Part shown: in pieces, positions 12,401 through 24,200 of the stretch
Layout of the letters: every line of letters starts with the position of its first letter
How positions within the stretch are numbered: position 1 is the first letter of the stretch
Origin: Cornus controversa
Lineage: Eukaryota; Streptophyta; Magnoliopsida; Cornales; Cornaceae
Reading direction: 5' to 3'
Assembly: GCA_026545225.1 (NCBI GenBank)
Contig: CM048845.1
Span: 77,144,033-77,208,032, forward strand
Length of the DNA stretch: 64,000 nucleotides
Program-made: the position numbers and the translations under genes
The notes under the pieces: generated by a model
Seen by the model: only the letters and a program-made list of their open reading frames with translations
The model's database searches: none
Told to the model about the DNA's origin: nothing

Positions 12401-15400
12401 GGAATAAAATTTACACGAGTTTCGTTTGTTGCAAAATGGTGAAGGAGCATAAAGGATGTTAAGTTTTGGAGCTGATTTTTAATGGCCATTAATTTTAACG
12501 GCTTGCATGGCCTTTCACTGAAGGAAACAAAGATTTGGCATCCCTACCTCATTTTATAAACTCATGTTCGGTTAGATATGTTGATTTGGCATGTGTAGAT
12601 CTACTGATTTGGAGGCTAGATTTACTAAATTGGAGACTAGAATAATATCTATGGCTGTTATTTAGATAGATCTAAGGCCATGGATGGTTTAGATTTATTG
12701 ATTGGAATGTAGGTTTACTGATATTGGGGCCAGTCTACTAATTGGAGGTGAGAATAACAACTTCTGAGGTTATGGTTCAGATTTAAGAGAATGGGTGATT
12801 CAGATTAGATCTATTTTTGGTTATAGCTCAAGTTTGAAAGTAGCTTAGTAAGAAATGACTTAAAATGAAACTATAAAAACATGATATTTTGTGGTGTTAA
12901 TTTTTTTTGCCCCTCAGTTTTGGTTTAACTTGGTTAGCAACTTAGTAAGAAACTGCTAAGAAACTAATTCTATGTAGTTAGAAAGTAGTAATTGAAATGG
13001 AAAACTCATATGTATAGGGTAGCTTTTTGATTGTTCTATTAAATTTATTATCTTCCTTTTCGCTTTTAGTTTTTTAATTTTTTATAATTAGTTACTGTAC
13101 TAATTTAGTACTTAGCACTGGTAAACTATTTAACCGTGTAGTTTAACTGTTGATGTGAATTTTAACAGCTTAACTGGTAAATTCATGATTATGTAATGAG
13201 TTTTTAAGTAAAGAAAATTATCAATACAAAATATGATCAATATAGTGTTAATTTATTAAAAGACTGTATGATTTCTTTCTTTCTTTAGAAATAGACTTGG
13301 AAATCCACAAGCATCCAAGTAATCAAATAGAGGAAAGGAAAGGACTTGGCCTGGTCAAAAAATGGTAGAGTTAAGCCATAAAGTACTGTTGATGGGGATG
13401 CATCAAGTGCGATGTAAATCTCTGCCTGGCTAAGTTTTCAAGGAGTTCTTTGTCATGCCTTTGTCAATGTTAGTTTTACTCCCTCGGCAAGTGGATATGG
13501 GGAATGGGGACATGATTAGCATATGCTATGGATACTGTGGAAAAGGATTTGGTATATATGTTACAGAGGATTTGTGGACACAGTCATTATGCAACCTAAA
13601 TTTGATTGTTTGGACGTGGAATTGGATGAAGCATAAAGGTTTTTTTGGAGGGATGCGGGCATTTTGACAATCAAGTCCCTAAGCTTCAATAGATGAAAGG
13701 AAAGAGCTATTAGTTTTCTCTTTCTGTTCATTTGATAGAATTAAGTAAATTATTTTTATTTTATTCTATATCTATTAATTCATAAGAGCAGGATTTGAAC
13801 TTACAAGAAGTAGTGGATTTGGTATCAGCCTTTGATTGCTCATATTTCACACAATTATCTGAAAATTGCTCATATTTATTCACATGTTTTCCTTTATGTT
13901 AATTTTGTCAATTTTATTTTATTTTATTTTTTCTAATTGTTAGTTTTATGTTATGGGAAGGGATTCTAATCTTCTGTCATTTTTTTCCCCTTACATTGCA
14001 CTCAAATGTATAATGTTCTCACCTCACAAAGACAAGATGTGCAAATCAAGTTTTTTAGATACTTGCATAGTTGATGGTTCATCGGTTGATCATTAGATAA
14101 TTTTAGAAATTTCCTGGTCTGAATATTAACAGAAGACCTCTCATTAGCGAAAGTGGTGGCACATAATTTTTATTAGAGGAGAAAAATGTTAAGCTTTTTT
14201 CCCATAAAAAAAAGATATCCTATATATTATTATTGTTACTACAACTCTTACTTTTTCTGGTTTGATGAAGGTTTAGACATTCATGAATTGTGTGCATCAC
14301 CATTGATTCCACTCCCCCACTCTCTGAAAATTCATGTTCTCCATTTTGTTTCACCATGATGGATACTTGAATCTTTGTTGATTCTGCTGACTAATTGTGT
14401 TTCATTTCCAAATCTTATTTCCTTTTATTTTGGGCTACATTTCGACGAACAGGGTTTCAGGAAGGTCGATCCAGACCGTTGGGAGTTTGCGAACGAGGGA
14501 TTCTTAAGAGGTCAAAAGCATCTGCTTAAAAGTATCAGTCGACGGAAACCTGCCCATGGACACAATCATCAACAATCGCAACAACCACATACACAGAGTT
14601 CATCAGTGGGTGCGTGTGTCGAGGTGGGAAAATTTGGGCTTGAGGAAGAGGTTGAGAGGCTAAAAAGGGATAAGAATGTTCTTATGCAGGAGCTTGTTAA
14701 ACTGAGGCAGCAGCAACAGAGCACTGATAATCAGTTGCAAACAATGGTGCAACGCCTTCAGGGGATGGAGCAGAGGCAACAGCAGATGATGTCATTCCTG
14801 GCAAAAGCCGTGAATAGCCCTGGTTTCTTGGCGCAGTTTGTACAGCAGCAAAATGAGAGCAACAGGCGCATAAACGAAGGCAACAAAAAGCGGAGGCTTA
14901 AGCAGGAAGGTGTCTCAGAAGATCATTATGTTGGCCGTGCTGATGGACAGATTGTCAAGTACCAGCCTTTGATGAATGAAGCTGCAAAAGCTATGCTTAG
15001 CCAGATCAGAGAGGAACTGGATTCTTCTTTGGGCCTCGAAACCTTCAGTAACAGTTCTGATACTTTCCCGATTAGTGACGTTACATCAACATCAGATGCA
15101 TTAGACGGTGGGGGTGGGAGTTCTTCAAGCCGTATCTCGGGAGTTACTCTTCAGGAGGTCCTACCAACTTCTGGGCAGTCTTATTTGGCAGCAGTCTCAG
15201 GGATTTCAGGTCAGGGCCCTTCAGCTGCCATATCCGAGATTCAATCTTCCCCTCTTGGTGGAAGTTCTGAAATTGTTACAACCTCGCCAATTTCAGCTAT
15301 GAGTCCACTGGTTGGACCGCAAGACTTGCCCCCTGTTTCTCCTCCCCAGACAGACATAATTTTGCCCGAGTTCTACCCATTACAAGAAATGGCTTCAGAT

Positions 15401-15763
15401 AACAGTATTGATGATTCCAAAGGAAGTTACGCTGTAGCTGTAACTGAGACGGAGAATGGTGGAGTCATGGATCCACCCTCGTTGGGATTGAGTGATAAAT
15501 TTTTGTTAGATTTTGATAATTTGTCTCCTGATCCTAATATGGAGTGGGACAATCCTTTGTCTGGTATTAGTGATCTTATGTGGCAACAATTTTTGGCTGA
15601 GAGTCCACAACCTCTGGAGACCGAGGAGATGGAGTCAACATCACTGGAAGGTCTAACGGGAAGTGAAGCAAAGCCATCAGAGAATGGATGGGACAAAACT
15701 CAACATGTGGAACATCTTACGGAACAGATGGGCAATCTTAATTCGGATAACAATATAGTTTGA
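6392..15763 (+). CDS. HSFA1: class A1 heat-shock transcription factor (two exons)
   Basis: Exons are 6392-6667 and 14453-15763 (phase 0), giving 528 residues. Visible parts in order: an N-terminal G/P/A-rich tail; the HSF DNA-binding domain (about 33-120, with [47 protein letters not shown]); a coiled-coil HR-A/B oligomerisation region (about 155-225) with the long class A spacing; a basic NLS (NKKRRLK, 236-242); an AHA-type activation motif ([12 protein letters not shown], 466-477); and a C-terminal leucine-type export signal (LTEQMGNL, 514-521). The single intron at the conserved place in the DNA-binding domain is a family hallmark. A1 factors are nuclear master activators of heat-stress genes, binding nGAAn repeats as trimers. 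The ATG at 6392 is chosen for its strong context and fit to the family. The length is slightly above the usual 480-510. A1a, b, d or e cannot be told apart by eye. Confidence 0.93.
8450..8817. repeat. 184-bp tandem duplication with different microsatellite cores
   Basis: Two units start at TTTAGGTTACTATGCAATTG (8451 and 8635) and stay closely similar through the shared CAACCTAGTAGTGTTCAGT block. The first unit contains (CA)n near 8471-8491 where the second has (TA)n. A degraded third piece (ACAAGGAAACTATACCAGC, near 8958-9000) suggests a once longer array. Confidence 0.85.
10721..11601. mobile_element. hAT-type non-autonomous element nested in another repeat (881 bp)
   Basis: The ends TAGGATTGCAAATGAACCGA and, reversed, TAGGGTTGCAAATGAACCGA form a terminal inverted repeat, with GAGCC/GGCTC-rich subterminal blocks. 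Flanking octamers GGCACGGG (10713-10720) and GAGACGGG (11602-11609) match at 6 of 8 positions. The outer sequence, with CGGGTACGAATATGTATCC upstream and ACGGGTATTTCACC downstream, looks like one older repeat cut by this insertion. No transposase is present. Confidence 0.75.
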
Positions 15764-16876
15764 TCTGCTTTCACCATATATATATATATGTACATATGTC
15801 TGCCACCCCATCCGAGGTAAATCCCGAAATATAATCCAGTAGTTTGTATCATCTGGTTCTCATCTTATCTAAAAGAATGAACAGCTTATACTTGTTGTAC
15901 CTTATCACCACCGTGGCAATATTTTGTAGCTACTGGAGGACCTTTTTTTTTTTTTTTTTTTAATGTGAAATATTTTTCTTTTAACTCATTTTGGTGCAAA
16001 ACTAAATGACCCCAACAAGACAGGCTTATTAGTGGTGTTTTAATGCTTTTATCATTTTTTGGTCCTCAATAGGAGTTTGTTTCTGCAGTTATGATTATTA
16101 TTAGCCCATGATAGATGATCAGATATTTCATTTCTTCTTGATCTTTAAGCATTTAACTATTTTTTTATTTATTAATACATATATTTACACTCTGTTCATC
16201 TTTATATGAATATAAATACATATATATGTTTTAAGGAAGGAACTTACATGCATTATTTATGATTTTTTATTTTATTTGGTAATTACACACTCAAAACTAT
16301 CCAATGTGAGAGCTGATGGGAATTGTCTTGGTTGTGTTTCCTTTCTTGCATTAGTGAACAATAGGCACACACGTGTCTATATGTATGTATATATTCATAC
16401 ATGTATATGATACACACACTATGATTTGTTACAGAAAATCGGCTGTTACTTGGTTTTGGCATCCATTTCGGACTGTGATCCGAAGAATCTGAAATTTTAG
16501 CTCCCGCCGACACATTCCCTAATCTTAGGCTTTCTGTTAGTATTTCCCCTCTATCACTTCACTGACGTGGACATGGATCTAAGGTCAATGTATCAACGGC
16601 CAAGATCATTCTAAGCTCACCAGTGGACTAACCACATGATTGTAATTATATTTCTTGGAAGTATTACACAAATCTTAATAATTGATAATTAGGCACATAT
16701 TTATCGATAGCCATGAAAATGGGCATCTAGTTACGAGAAAAAGTGATATAAAGAATACACGTTGCAGTTTGTAAGCTCACTGAAACCTAACTCAACTCAC
16801 AACCAGAATAGGTGCTGATGTCACCACAAAAAACCCTCACCCGCCCGTCAATTATGGGAACAAACAACCTGCACCC
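15764..16876. other. HSF 3' region and MKK promoter region
   Basis: This 1.1-kb stretch between two same-strand genes must hold the HSF 3' UTR, with a poly-T run near 15943-15961, and the MKK promoter. It contains a G-box/ABRE-like CACGTG. No coding region is supported. Confidence 0.55.
16370..16375. promoter_or_regulatory. G-box (CACGTG) upstream of the MKK gene
   Basis: The palindrome CACGTG in the context ACACACGTGTC lies about 510 bp before the MKK TATA box. Such sites bind bZIP and bHLH factors in ABA, light and stress responses. One site alone proves nothing. Confidence 0.35.
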
Positions 16877-16886
16877 TATATATATA
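16877..16886 (+). promoter_or_regulatory. TATA box of the MKK gene
   Basis: CCCTATATATATATTTAG occurs about 70 bp before the start codon, with the GA repeat about 20 bp further on; a transcription start inside or near that repeat would fit. Confidence 0.5.
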
Positions 16887-16895
16887 TTTAGTATT

Positions 16896-16896
<1 letters not shown>

Positions 16897-16929
<33 letters not shown>
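16897..16929 (+). repeat. (GA)n microsatellite in the MKK leader
   Basis: About 16 AG units lie between the TATA box and the start codon. GA repeats are common in plant 5' leaders and can bind BPC/GAGA-type factors. Confidence 0.8.
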
Positions 16930-16933
<4 letters not shown>

Positions 16934-16935
16934 GT

Positions 16936-16963
16936 ATGTATGTGTGTAAATGACACTGGTTAG
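16936..16963 (+). promoter_or_regulatory. two minimal uORFs at the MKK start
   Basis: An ATG at 16936 encodes MYVCK and stops with TGA at 16951-16953, which overlaps the main ATG (16950-16952) as ATGA. A second ATG at 16940 encodes MCVNDTG and stops at 16961-16963, past the main start. Both lie downstream of the predicted transcription start. They could limit MKK translation or feed it by termination-reinitiation. Confidence 0.5.
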
Positions 16964-17972
16964 AGAGAGAAGGCACCAGCCAGCACTATGGTTATCCTTA
17001 CCACCTCCTGTTTCTGCAGCTGACTTCAAGCACCAGACTCCATTACCATCACTACCGTCTTCTACATGTTTGGATTCTCCCGGCATTGGCAGCCTCTCTG
17101 TCCTTGAGAAACTGGCGGTTCTTGGCCACGGCAATGGTGGCACCGTCTATAAAGTCCGCCACCAGAAAACTTCTTCCCTTTATGCATTAAAAGTCCTCCG
17201 GTTTGGCGAAGATGCCATTGCAATTCAGCAACAGGCTGCACGAGAGGTGGAGATCCTCAAGCGAGTGAATTCACAGTATGTTGTGAGGTGTCATGGAGTT
17301 TTCGAGAACGGGTTTGTGAATACAGATGGTGGAGGTGATCTCTGCTTCGTGATGGAGTACATGGAAGCAGGATCACTACACGACGTCTTGCTTAGACGCC
17401 GGAGATTGCCTGAGAATGTAATTTCTGGTGTGGCGAGATGTGTCTTGGAAGGACTGCAGTACCTGCATGGCATGCAGATAGTGCATAGAGACATCAAACC
17501 ATCAAATTTGTTGATTAACAACAAAGGAGAGACGAAGATTGCAGATTTTGGGGTGAGCCGGGTTGGAGCAGGCACGGTGGAGGCACGTGACTCGTATATG
17601 GGTACGTGTGCGTACATGAGTCCAGAAAGATTTGATCCTGAGAGGTGGAATGGGGATTGCTCTGATGGGTTCGCCGGTGACGTTTGGTCGCTTGGAGTGG
17701 TGGTGTTGGAATGTCATGTGGGCCATTTTCCGTTTATCAGTCCGGGGCAAAAACCGGATTGGGCGACACTAATGTGTGCAATCTGCTTCGGGGAGAAGGC
17801 AGAGATGCCGGAGAAGGCTTCCCCGGAGTTTCAGAGTTTTGTTTGGAGGTGTTTGGAGAAGGATTGGAGGAAGAGAGGGACAGTGGCTGAACTTCTTGGT
17901 CACCCTTTTGTGACTAAATGTTGCGACACTAGTTCTACAGAAAAGATGGTCGATTATGCTTTTGATGGTTGA
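16950..17972 (+). CDS. MKK9: group D MAPK kinase, MKK9/MKK7-like, intronless
   Basis: A single uninterrupted frame encodes 340 residues, as expected for intronless group D MKKs. The N-terminus MTLVRERRHQPALWLSLPP is close to the MKK9 start and forms a MAPK docking site (basic cluster, then L-x-L). The kinase domain spans about 53-320: glycine loop GHGNGG (59-64), catalytic lysine in YALK (K81), HRDIKPSN (179-186), DFG (199-201), the plant-type activation loop T209-x5-S215, and MSPE as the APE equivalent. It should phosphorylate MPK3/MPK6-type MAPKs in the cytosol and nucleus, downstream of MAPKKKs, in ethylene, camalexin or stress responses as known for MKK9. The N-terminal match supports this start. 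Whether it is orthologous to MKK7 or MKK9 needs a tree. Confidence 0.93.
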   Translation: MTLVRERRHQPALWLSLPPPVSAADFKHQTPLPSLPSSTCLDSPGIGSLSVLEKLAVLGHGNGGTVYKVRHQKTSSLYALKVLRFGEDAIAIQQQAAREVEILKRVNSQYVVRCHGVFENGFVNTDGGGDLCFVMEYMEAGSLHDVLLRRRRLPENVISGVARCVLEGLQYLHGMQIVHRDIKPSNLLINNKGETKIADFGVSRVGAGTVEARDSYMGTCAYMSPERFDPERWNGDCSDGFAGDVWSLGVVVLECHVGHFPFISPGQKPDWATLMCAICFGEKAEMPEKASPEFQSFVWRCLEKDWRKRGTVAELLGHPFVTKCCDTSSTEKMVDYAFDG

Positions 17973-19330
17973 ATTAAACTCCATCTCTCTCTTTTTTTGA
18001 CCTTTTTATTTTTTGGTTCTAATTATAATTGCCACATCCTATGAAGAAATTAACTACATATGATATATAATAGATTTCTTACACTTGAAAATATGTTACA
18101 GTGGTGCAGAGAGAGCTTGAATATTACCTCCTTTGTTATATTCATAATTTGTTCGATTATCGGAGTTGATCTTACTGGTTGTACTCTGACGAATCTCCGG
18201 GATGAACCTATCGGGGCTTATATAGCGGTAAATTGCTCACTAATTATCTAAATTTAGAACAAATCCCACTATGCATGGCACTGTTTGTTTTTTAATTTTT
18301 AATTTTTTTCATTTCCTATAATTTTCACAAATTTTCTGTCTAACCAAACAATGTATAAATTTAAATCTGTAAATTTCGGTAACATGGATTCCAGGTCATT
18401 TTTCTTAATGAATTCTCATACAAATTCGGGCATTATTTTGCAATTTAAATTAGAACTACAAAAATTCCTATGAATTTTTTGTAAATATCCTTCTTTCTTG
18501 TGTCGTTTTTATGGGTTTCATTTTTGATTAATTGACTTTCCTCATTTCATTTGGAAATCAAAATTCATCCTCTTCATTCTTGCTTTTATCCCATATAATG
18601 AAAATTCGAGAATCGAAATTGATACACATAAATTACCTGCAAGTTTTGTGGATTGATAAATATTAAATACAAAGAAATTGGGTTATTTTTATTCTGAATG
18701 GTTGTGTGGACCAACTTAAGCAGCTATACAGGTTTGGACATTAATGATTGTTTGGTTAGGTAATCTTGCCTGAAGCAAGATTGACAATGCCCCTACTGAC
18801 TTAGTTGTTTGAGTTAGCTTTTGCTTTTATTTTTTATTAGGTACATCACAACTTCATCTTTAAACATCAATATTACCCTAACTTAAAGATACACCAAACC
18901 TTTTTTTTTTGTTAACATTTAGGGTTGCAATGCTACATTAATTTGATGCCACCCTAAAAATTAATGAAAATGCACCTACATTACATCACCTGTTCATCTT
19001 TTTGTGTTGTTGAAAAACTGGATTGATGTTGATATTTGATATATGTTTTGAATGTAGTATTCAATGCTATGATATTTTGTTAGACAATGCTGTGATAGCT
19101 AAATCTTTTTTTTAGTACGAGTCTTAAATTTCTGCCGACATTTTCTTGGATGGATTATCTATTTGTCGGAAGACCACTAATACTAGTTGAATCGAATCAA
19201 ATCGTACACTACAGTTCCAGTTTCAATTCTAAATTTTAGGAACCGTTCACTATAGTTCCGATTCCAGTTCCAGGTTTATTAAGATCAAATCGAATCATTA
19301 TATAACGGTTCATTGGAACCGGAACCGTTG

Positions 19331-19332
<2 letters not shown>

Positions 19333-19381
<49 letters not shown>
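19333..19381. repeat. (AT)n microsatellite
   Basis: About 24 uninterrupted AT units, between an hAT-like fragment and a SINE-like sequence. Confidence 0.9.
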
Positions 19382-19385
<4 letters not shown>

Positions 19386-19394
19386 TTTTCTTAA

Positions 19395-19500
19395 TTTGGA
19401 CTCACACACTTTTTGTTCACATCGGGCTCGAATCCTTCCCCTCTTCTTTGAGTGAGAATGGAGAGGTTATACCATTGTGCTAGAAGCCCATTGGTAATTC
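19395..19500 (-). mobile_element. tRNA-derived SINE-like sequence
   Basis: On the minus strand an A-box-like TAGCACAATGG (19472-19482) is followed at tRNA-like spacing by a B-box-like GATTCGAGCCC (about 19424-19434). No full tRNA fold is formed, and the sequence runs into an AT-rich tail. This is the expected head of a plant SINE. Ends and target duplication were not resolved. Confidence 0.5.
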
Positions 19501-20126
19501 TCCGATATTTGATAATGTGATTTGAAGTATGCCATTATCTATATTCTATAACCACCTGCACGAATTTTATATATATATGTGTGTGTATCATTTAAACTGT
19601 CACAGAAAAAATCTCTATTTCGGTTCCAGTGTCACAGATAAATGCATGAATGACAAATTGACAATTGTATACTACAATTTTCATACCATACATTTATACA
19701 TATGGCATGAACGGATAAGATTGTAAGTGATTTGACTTTGTCCGATTCTTATCATATATATATATATAAATTGAACTCTCACAGTCATACGACTAGATTA
19801 TCGCCATTGGCCTTACTGATTATAATTTTTTTAGACACTAATCATTCTATTTATGTGACGACATGCAAACGGATTCAAACTTGGAATCTACTGATGTAGT
19901 GCACCCGAGCAATACAACAGATGATCTTGATCCTAAATAATGTAGCTCGAGTGAAGGGGATGCAATAATTTGGTTATGAGCAAGCATAGATGTAAAACGC
20001 TAAATTATTATGAGAATGGTCGAGTGGTTGAGGGTAGATTTGATAAACTGATATAAGTAGTTGTCTAGTCCTTTAAGTTTGGTACACACTCTTAACTCCC
20101 TTTCATATATATCTATATATATATAT

Positions 20127-20297
20127 AGCATAGGCTATTACTAGGAATTTTATGTTTTGTGTAGACCAAATATGAACAATTATTTCAAGATTGACATAAC
20201 ATGGTTATAAAAGCATAGGCTATTACTAGGACTATTATGTTTTGTGTAGACCAAATGTGAACAATTATTTCAAGATTGACATAACATGGTTACAAAA
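20127..20297. repeat. 85-bp tandem duplication
   Basis: Two adjacent units, starting at GCATAGGCTATTACTAGGA (20128) and GCATAGGCTATTACTAGGA (20213), differ at about four positions, so the duplication is recent. Confidence 0.9.
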
Positions 20298-21219
20298 ATC
20301 GGGTTCTCTTTGTTTAATTACAGTGTCTTCATTGGACTAAGCCAGCAGCTTAGAGAAGACAATAGATAATGGGCATGAAGACAAACAAAATCTTAAAAAC
20401 TTCTTGCAGCTATTATGAGAGTATTGTTGCTCATATCATACTGTTTTGATTGTGGTGGTTATACTTAATATTCATTAATTAGTGTTGTATTCGATTTGCA
20501 ATACTCAGAAAATTGATTGAATGAATTGCCATGGGTATGTGGTTAGATGAACACAAAAGAAGTAAATCATAACTCAAAGTTGGTATATATCTGTTGGATT
20601 TTGACACTACATAACTTTGAACTATTAAGCTGCATCGCATTGAGAGTTGAAGGCTTCACTTGTCCGAAAGTCAAAATCTCATAATGTATAGTTTTCACTA
20701 ATTTGATGTCAAAAAGGTGATTGGATCTCATGAAAATTTTTGTGATCATTTTCCAAGTCGAATATAAGATGTTTATATACAATTTAATCACATAAAAATT
20801 GCAGGCTTTATGCACAAAAACGAGAAAAATCATGCAATGAAAACTACACACTGTTCAAGGCTAATCAAGCAGCAGCAGGGTCTAAGTCATCCACATTCAG
20901 CAAAAGAAGAGTGAATGAAAAGGAAAACAAGTAAATCAACAATTATATATAGCTTTGATTGAAGCAGAAACCAAAATGTAATCCAACCTTACAGTTGACA
21001 CTTTCTAGTTTAACCTATTAAAATCCTGCACGGTGATCGACTTAATAGCCACAGCAACTTCATAAACAATCACTCAGTATCTTGACAATCTGCGATGAAT
21101 CAATCCATAACTACATGGAACAGCCAGAATCAATTCTTAGATGGTAAAAAGCAGCAGCTCTCAATAGCCAACGGGTACAAGATGATCCTCAGCAGAGTTC
21201 TGAATCATTTTGGTGGGGC

Positions 21220-24200
21220 CTAGTGACGATCTTTTGTAACTTCCATATGCTTGTGATGATGACCTCCTGAAATAGGACCCAAACTAAAATGAAGAAGATA
21301 GGATGAAGCAATGGTGATTTAGAGGAGAAAGCAGGCAGAAAAAATATCAGCTTCGAAGGCTAAAACACAATCCAAACTGTCCCATTTTTGATTCCCTTGT
21401 ACTTTTACATGAGAAGAAAAGGAGAAAAGACTGTCACTGCCAATCAAATCTTGATTTTCTGGGTGATCAGATCTCCAAGGCAGGTCCAATGAAATTATGT
21501 GGCACCCCTCCAAGGCAGCTAATGTTTCACAGGTTAAAGTCAGTCTAGATTACTTGAGTTACCTACAAGGCATACTTCCAATTTTTAACATGGAACCCCT
21601 TGTCTATATCTACTATCTAGGTACCACTGCAACAATGATGACATTATACAGGAGAAAGTACAAAAGCTGGGGTGCCTATGGCCTGTCCAACCCAAGTTAG
21701 ATCTAAATATGTTGAAAGTCAGACTAGATTACTTTGAATTACCTCCTCGCTTTTAGATGTCTTTCAATATTTGGCATAGGCAATATGAACATCTTTTTAA
21801 AATACATTCTCAAACTACAAGTCCATTATAAGACAATTTAAGGGGATCCTACCAAAGCAATGCCCACAGTTTATGGTGCACATCAGTACATCCCTGCCAT
21901 AGTGTCTTGTAAAAATAGAAGCTCAAAAGTTTGCCTAAGTGACCAGAGATGGCTAAAAGATGAAGGTTTTTTTTGGAAAGAAGCTAAGAGGTAAAGTTGA
22001 AGTCCACTTGAATCACTGAAAAAATGCTGAAAAGAGTATTCTTGTTAGTAGCAGTAGCCCACAATAAGTTAATCCTGTTGTAATGGAACCAAATTTACTC
22101 TTTTCAGCCTTCCTACATGTAACTATTGGTAGACTAATATGATTTCAACAAGAAGCTCATTGTGAGACTGTTCAAGCAAGTCCAAGCAAACCAATACCTG
22201 CAGTCAATTGTGCCTTGCACTTCACCATAATCTTTTTTTCCATTTTTAAACAAACACTGAATTAGAACTTGTCATAAATTACTAGACACGAGTTTGATCT
22301 TTGGGTCTTTGTTGCTTTGATAAATTTAAAAAAAGTTCTAAACCCCCTTTTATGGATCATTAAAGGTGGGAAATTTGGTTTTTACCCCTACACTAGCTAT
22401 TAGCTTGATTGGTATCTCCTGTTAGGGTTCAAGTCCCATTCAGGACATTGGTGCTTTTGTGTATTTCTTGTTTACAGAACATGAATATAACTTGAAAGCC
22501 ATGCGTGGAAGACCTGAGCATGAGGTTTTAAATTTGTTTTTGACTAAATTAAAGTTGAAAAGTTACAACTGTTCTTTAGCTGACTTCGAGATCATTTTCT
22601 CTTGATGTTTTTCAAGATGTTTGATTGTTATTTTTGTTCCCAGGCAGTTGGATTCTTTCTTCTATGATAGTTCTGTAACTGCCATTTTTTGTATTTGTAC
22701 CTTAATCTTTTTGTTGTATTAATATAATTTCACCACATTCAGGGAAAAAAAAAACTAAAGTTGAAAATAAGTCATTTAACCTTCAACCTACACTAACTCA
22801 AAGGTGTATGTGAAAGGTGAAACAAATTCAATTCCAATCCTTATAAATCTGCAAATTCCACAATTTTCCTTCTACCTTCCAAAAATCTAAGCTTACAAGT
22901 TTTTCATAATGTTTGCCACATCTCCCCCCCCCCCCCCCCCAAATTTTCTGGTGTTGCTTGCATCAAGCAATAATCTAATATTACATCTCTTTCAACTTTT
23001 CTATCATCATAGTATCCTTTGCTTTGACTATAGCCTCTTCTAGGATTATAATGAGGAACTAGTGATGACATCTTTGCTCTTCAAATCAAGTTACTTAACC
23101 TTAATAATCTAATTGTTTACCACAATAATAAGTTTGACCATCTCCCATAAGTCACTATTCTAAGTGCACACCGGAGTCTCGATGTAAGTGCATGCGCTAG
23201 TTTCTTCTATGCCATGAATACTATATGCTGCTTCAAGCAATGCCCCATTGGTTCTCATATACAAGAATAGAGCACGCACTTCATCGTGTCAAAAGTACTC
23301 TCGAGATTTGGCACTCAACATCAATATCATGGTACCACCCACCTTTATCAACTTACTATTAGTGGTTGAATGGGCTTATCCATAGGCTTTTACTCCTTGG
23401 AGGGGGTCAATTTCATTTCCTAGAGTGCCAAGAAGCAACCTACTAATCAGTGGCAAAGCAAAAAGGGTATGAAGGCATTACATTGACTTGACTCACATGA
23501 ATACCTAATATTATTTAAGCTATTGTTATATAGTAACTTGTGTCACCGAATTAAAATCTAGTAGCGTTAACACTTTTAACATCTATAATCATGTTTTATG
23601 CTCAAGCAACAAACTTAATCATCATTTTATTAAGGGGAAGGTTGTCATAGGTTTTTGGTTCCCAAATCCCAAGTATGTTCCCGCTTCTAACCAGTTAAAT
23701 GATATTTTTTATCTTGTATAAAAACTTCAATTTCATCACAAGCTGGGAGTTCATCTCCAACCCATCTTGAACTTCAGGGAAAGTCCTTATGACTCAAAAT
23801 TGACAGGAGATAGTTGCTGAAGAATGAAGGTCAATTTAAAATATTAAGCATCTCCTCATTGGCAGAGATTTCTTTTTCTTTTCTTTTTTTATACAACATT
23901 ACGTGGTAGACCAAGTGGTATCTCCTCCTCCTTTCAAATAAAAGGCAGAGGATTTGAGTCTCAAATGTGATAATTATGGGTGTGTGTGTGACTTACCTAC
24001 CAAATATATATATATAACAATACATAGCAGCAATTGATAGATTGAAGAACCTACCTGGCCTTGATATATGGTTAATACGAGACCGAGGTCCATCAAACAT
24101 CCAGCTATCTTCATCCAAGGATTTGACCTCCTTGTTAAGTGCAGCCATTAAATCAGATTTCAGAACTGCAGTGCATAAACCAAGCAGCATTGAGTATGTA

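Larger units (their letters stand above)
6668..14452 (+). other. 7.8-kb HSF intron with several repeats
   Basis: The donor is GTATGA after codon NTY and the acceptor is ACAG before GFRKV. HSF introns at this site are usually short. This one holds a 184-bp tandem duplication (8450-8817) and an hAT-type element nested in another repeat (10721-11601). It also has an AT-rich repeat-like stretch near 11880-12150 and many pyrimidine runs. I see no extra exon. Confidence 0.85.
17973..21160. other. intergenic region between the MKK and SAMBA genes
   Basis: AT-rich DNA with the MKK 3' UTR at the left and the SAMBA 3' UTR at the right. It holds a SINE-like sequence (about 19395-19500), a long (AT)n run, an 85-bp tandem duplication and a stretch of AACCGGAACC-type words (19190-19330) that resemble hAT-type subterminal repeats. 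The short open frames are not supported as genes. Confidence 0.55.

Noticed and set aside
12590-12840. Loose repeats of GATTTACTGATTGGAG-like words in the HSF intron
   Set aside because: Spacing and similarity are too irregular to define a unit by eye.
18060-18251. 63-codon open frame after MKK
   Set aside because: Low-complexity hydrophobic translation in a probable 3' flank; no supporting context.
18280-18370. Possible MITE with TGTTTG and CCAAACA ends
   Set aside because: No duplication or consistent inverted repeat beyond the short words.
21161-21219. Longer SAMBA C-terminus ending in VPVGY
   Set aside because: It needs a poor donor (GTTCTT) instead of the good GTAGGT, and the shorter tail fits the remembered family better; kept as an alternative.
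22401-22437. A perfect B-box-like GGTTCAAGTCC as tRNA or SINE head
   Set aside because: The candidate A box lies only about 25 bp upstream, too close for a tRNA-derived promoter, and no cloverleaf can be drawn.
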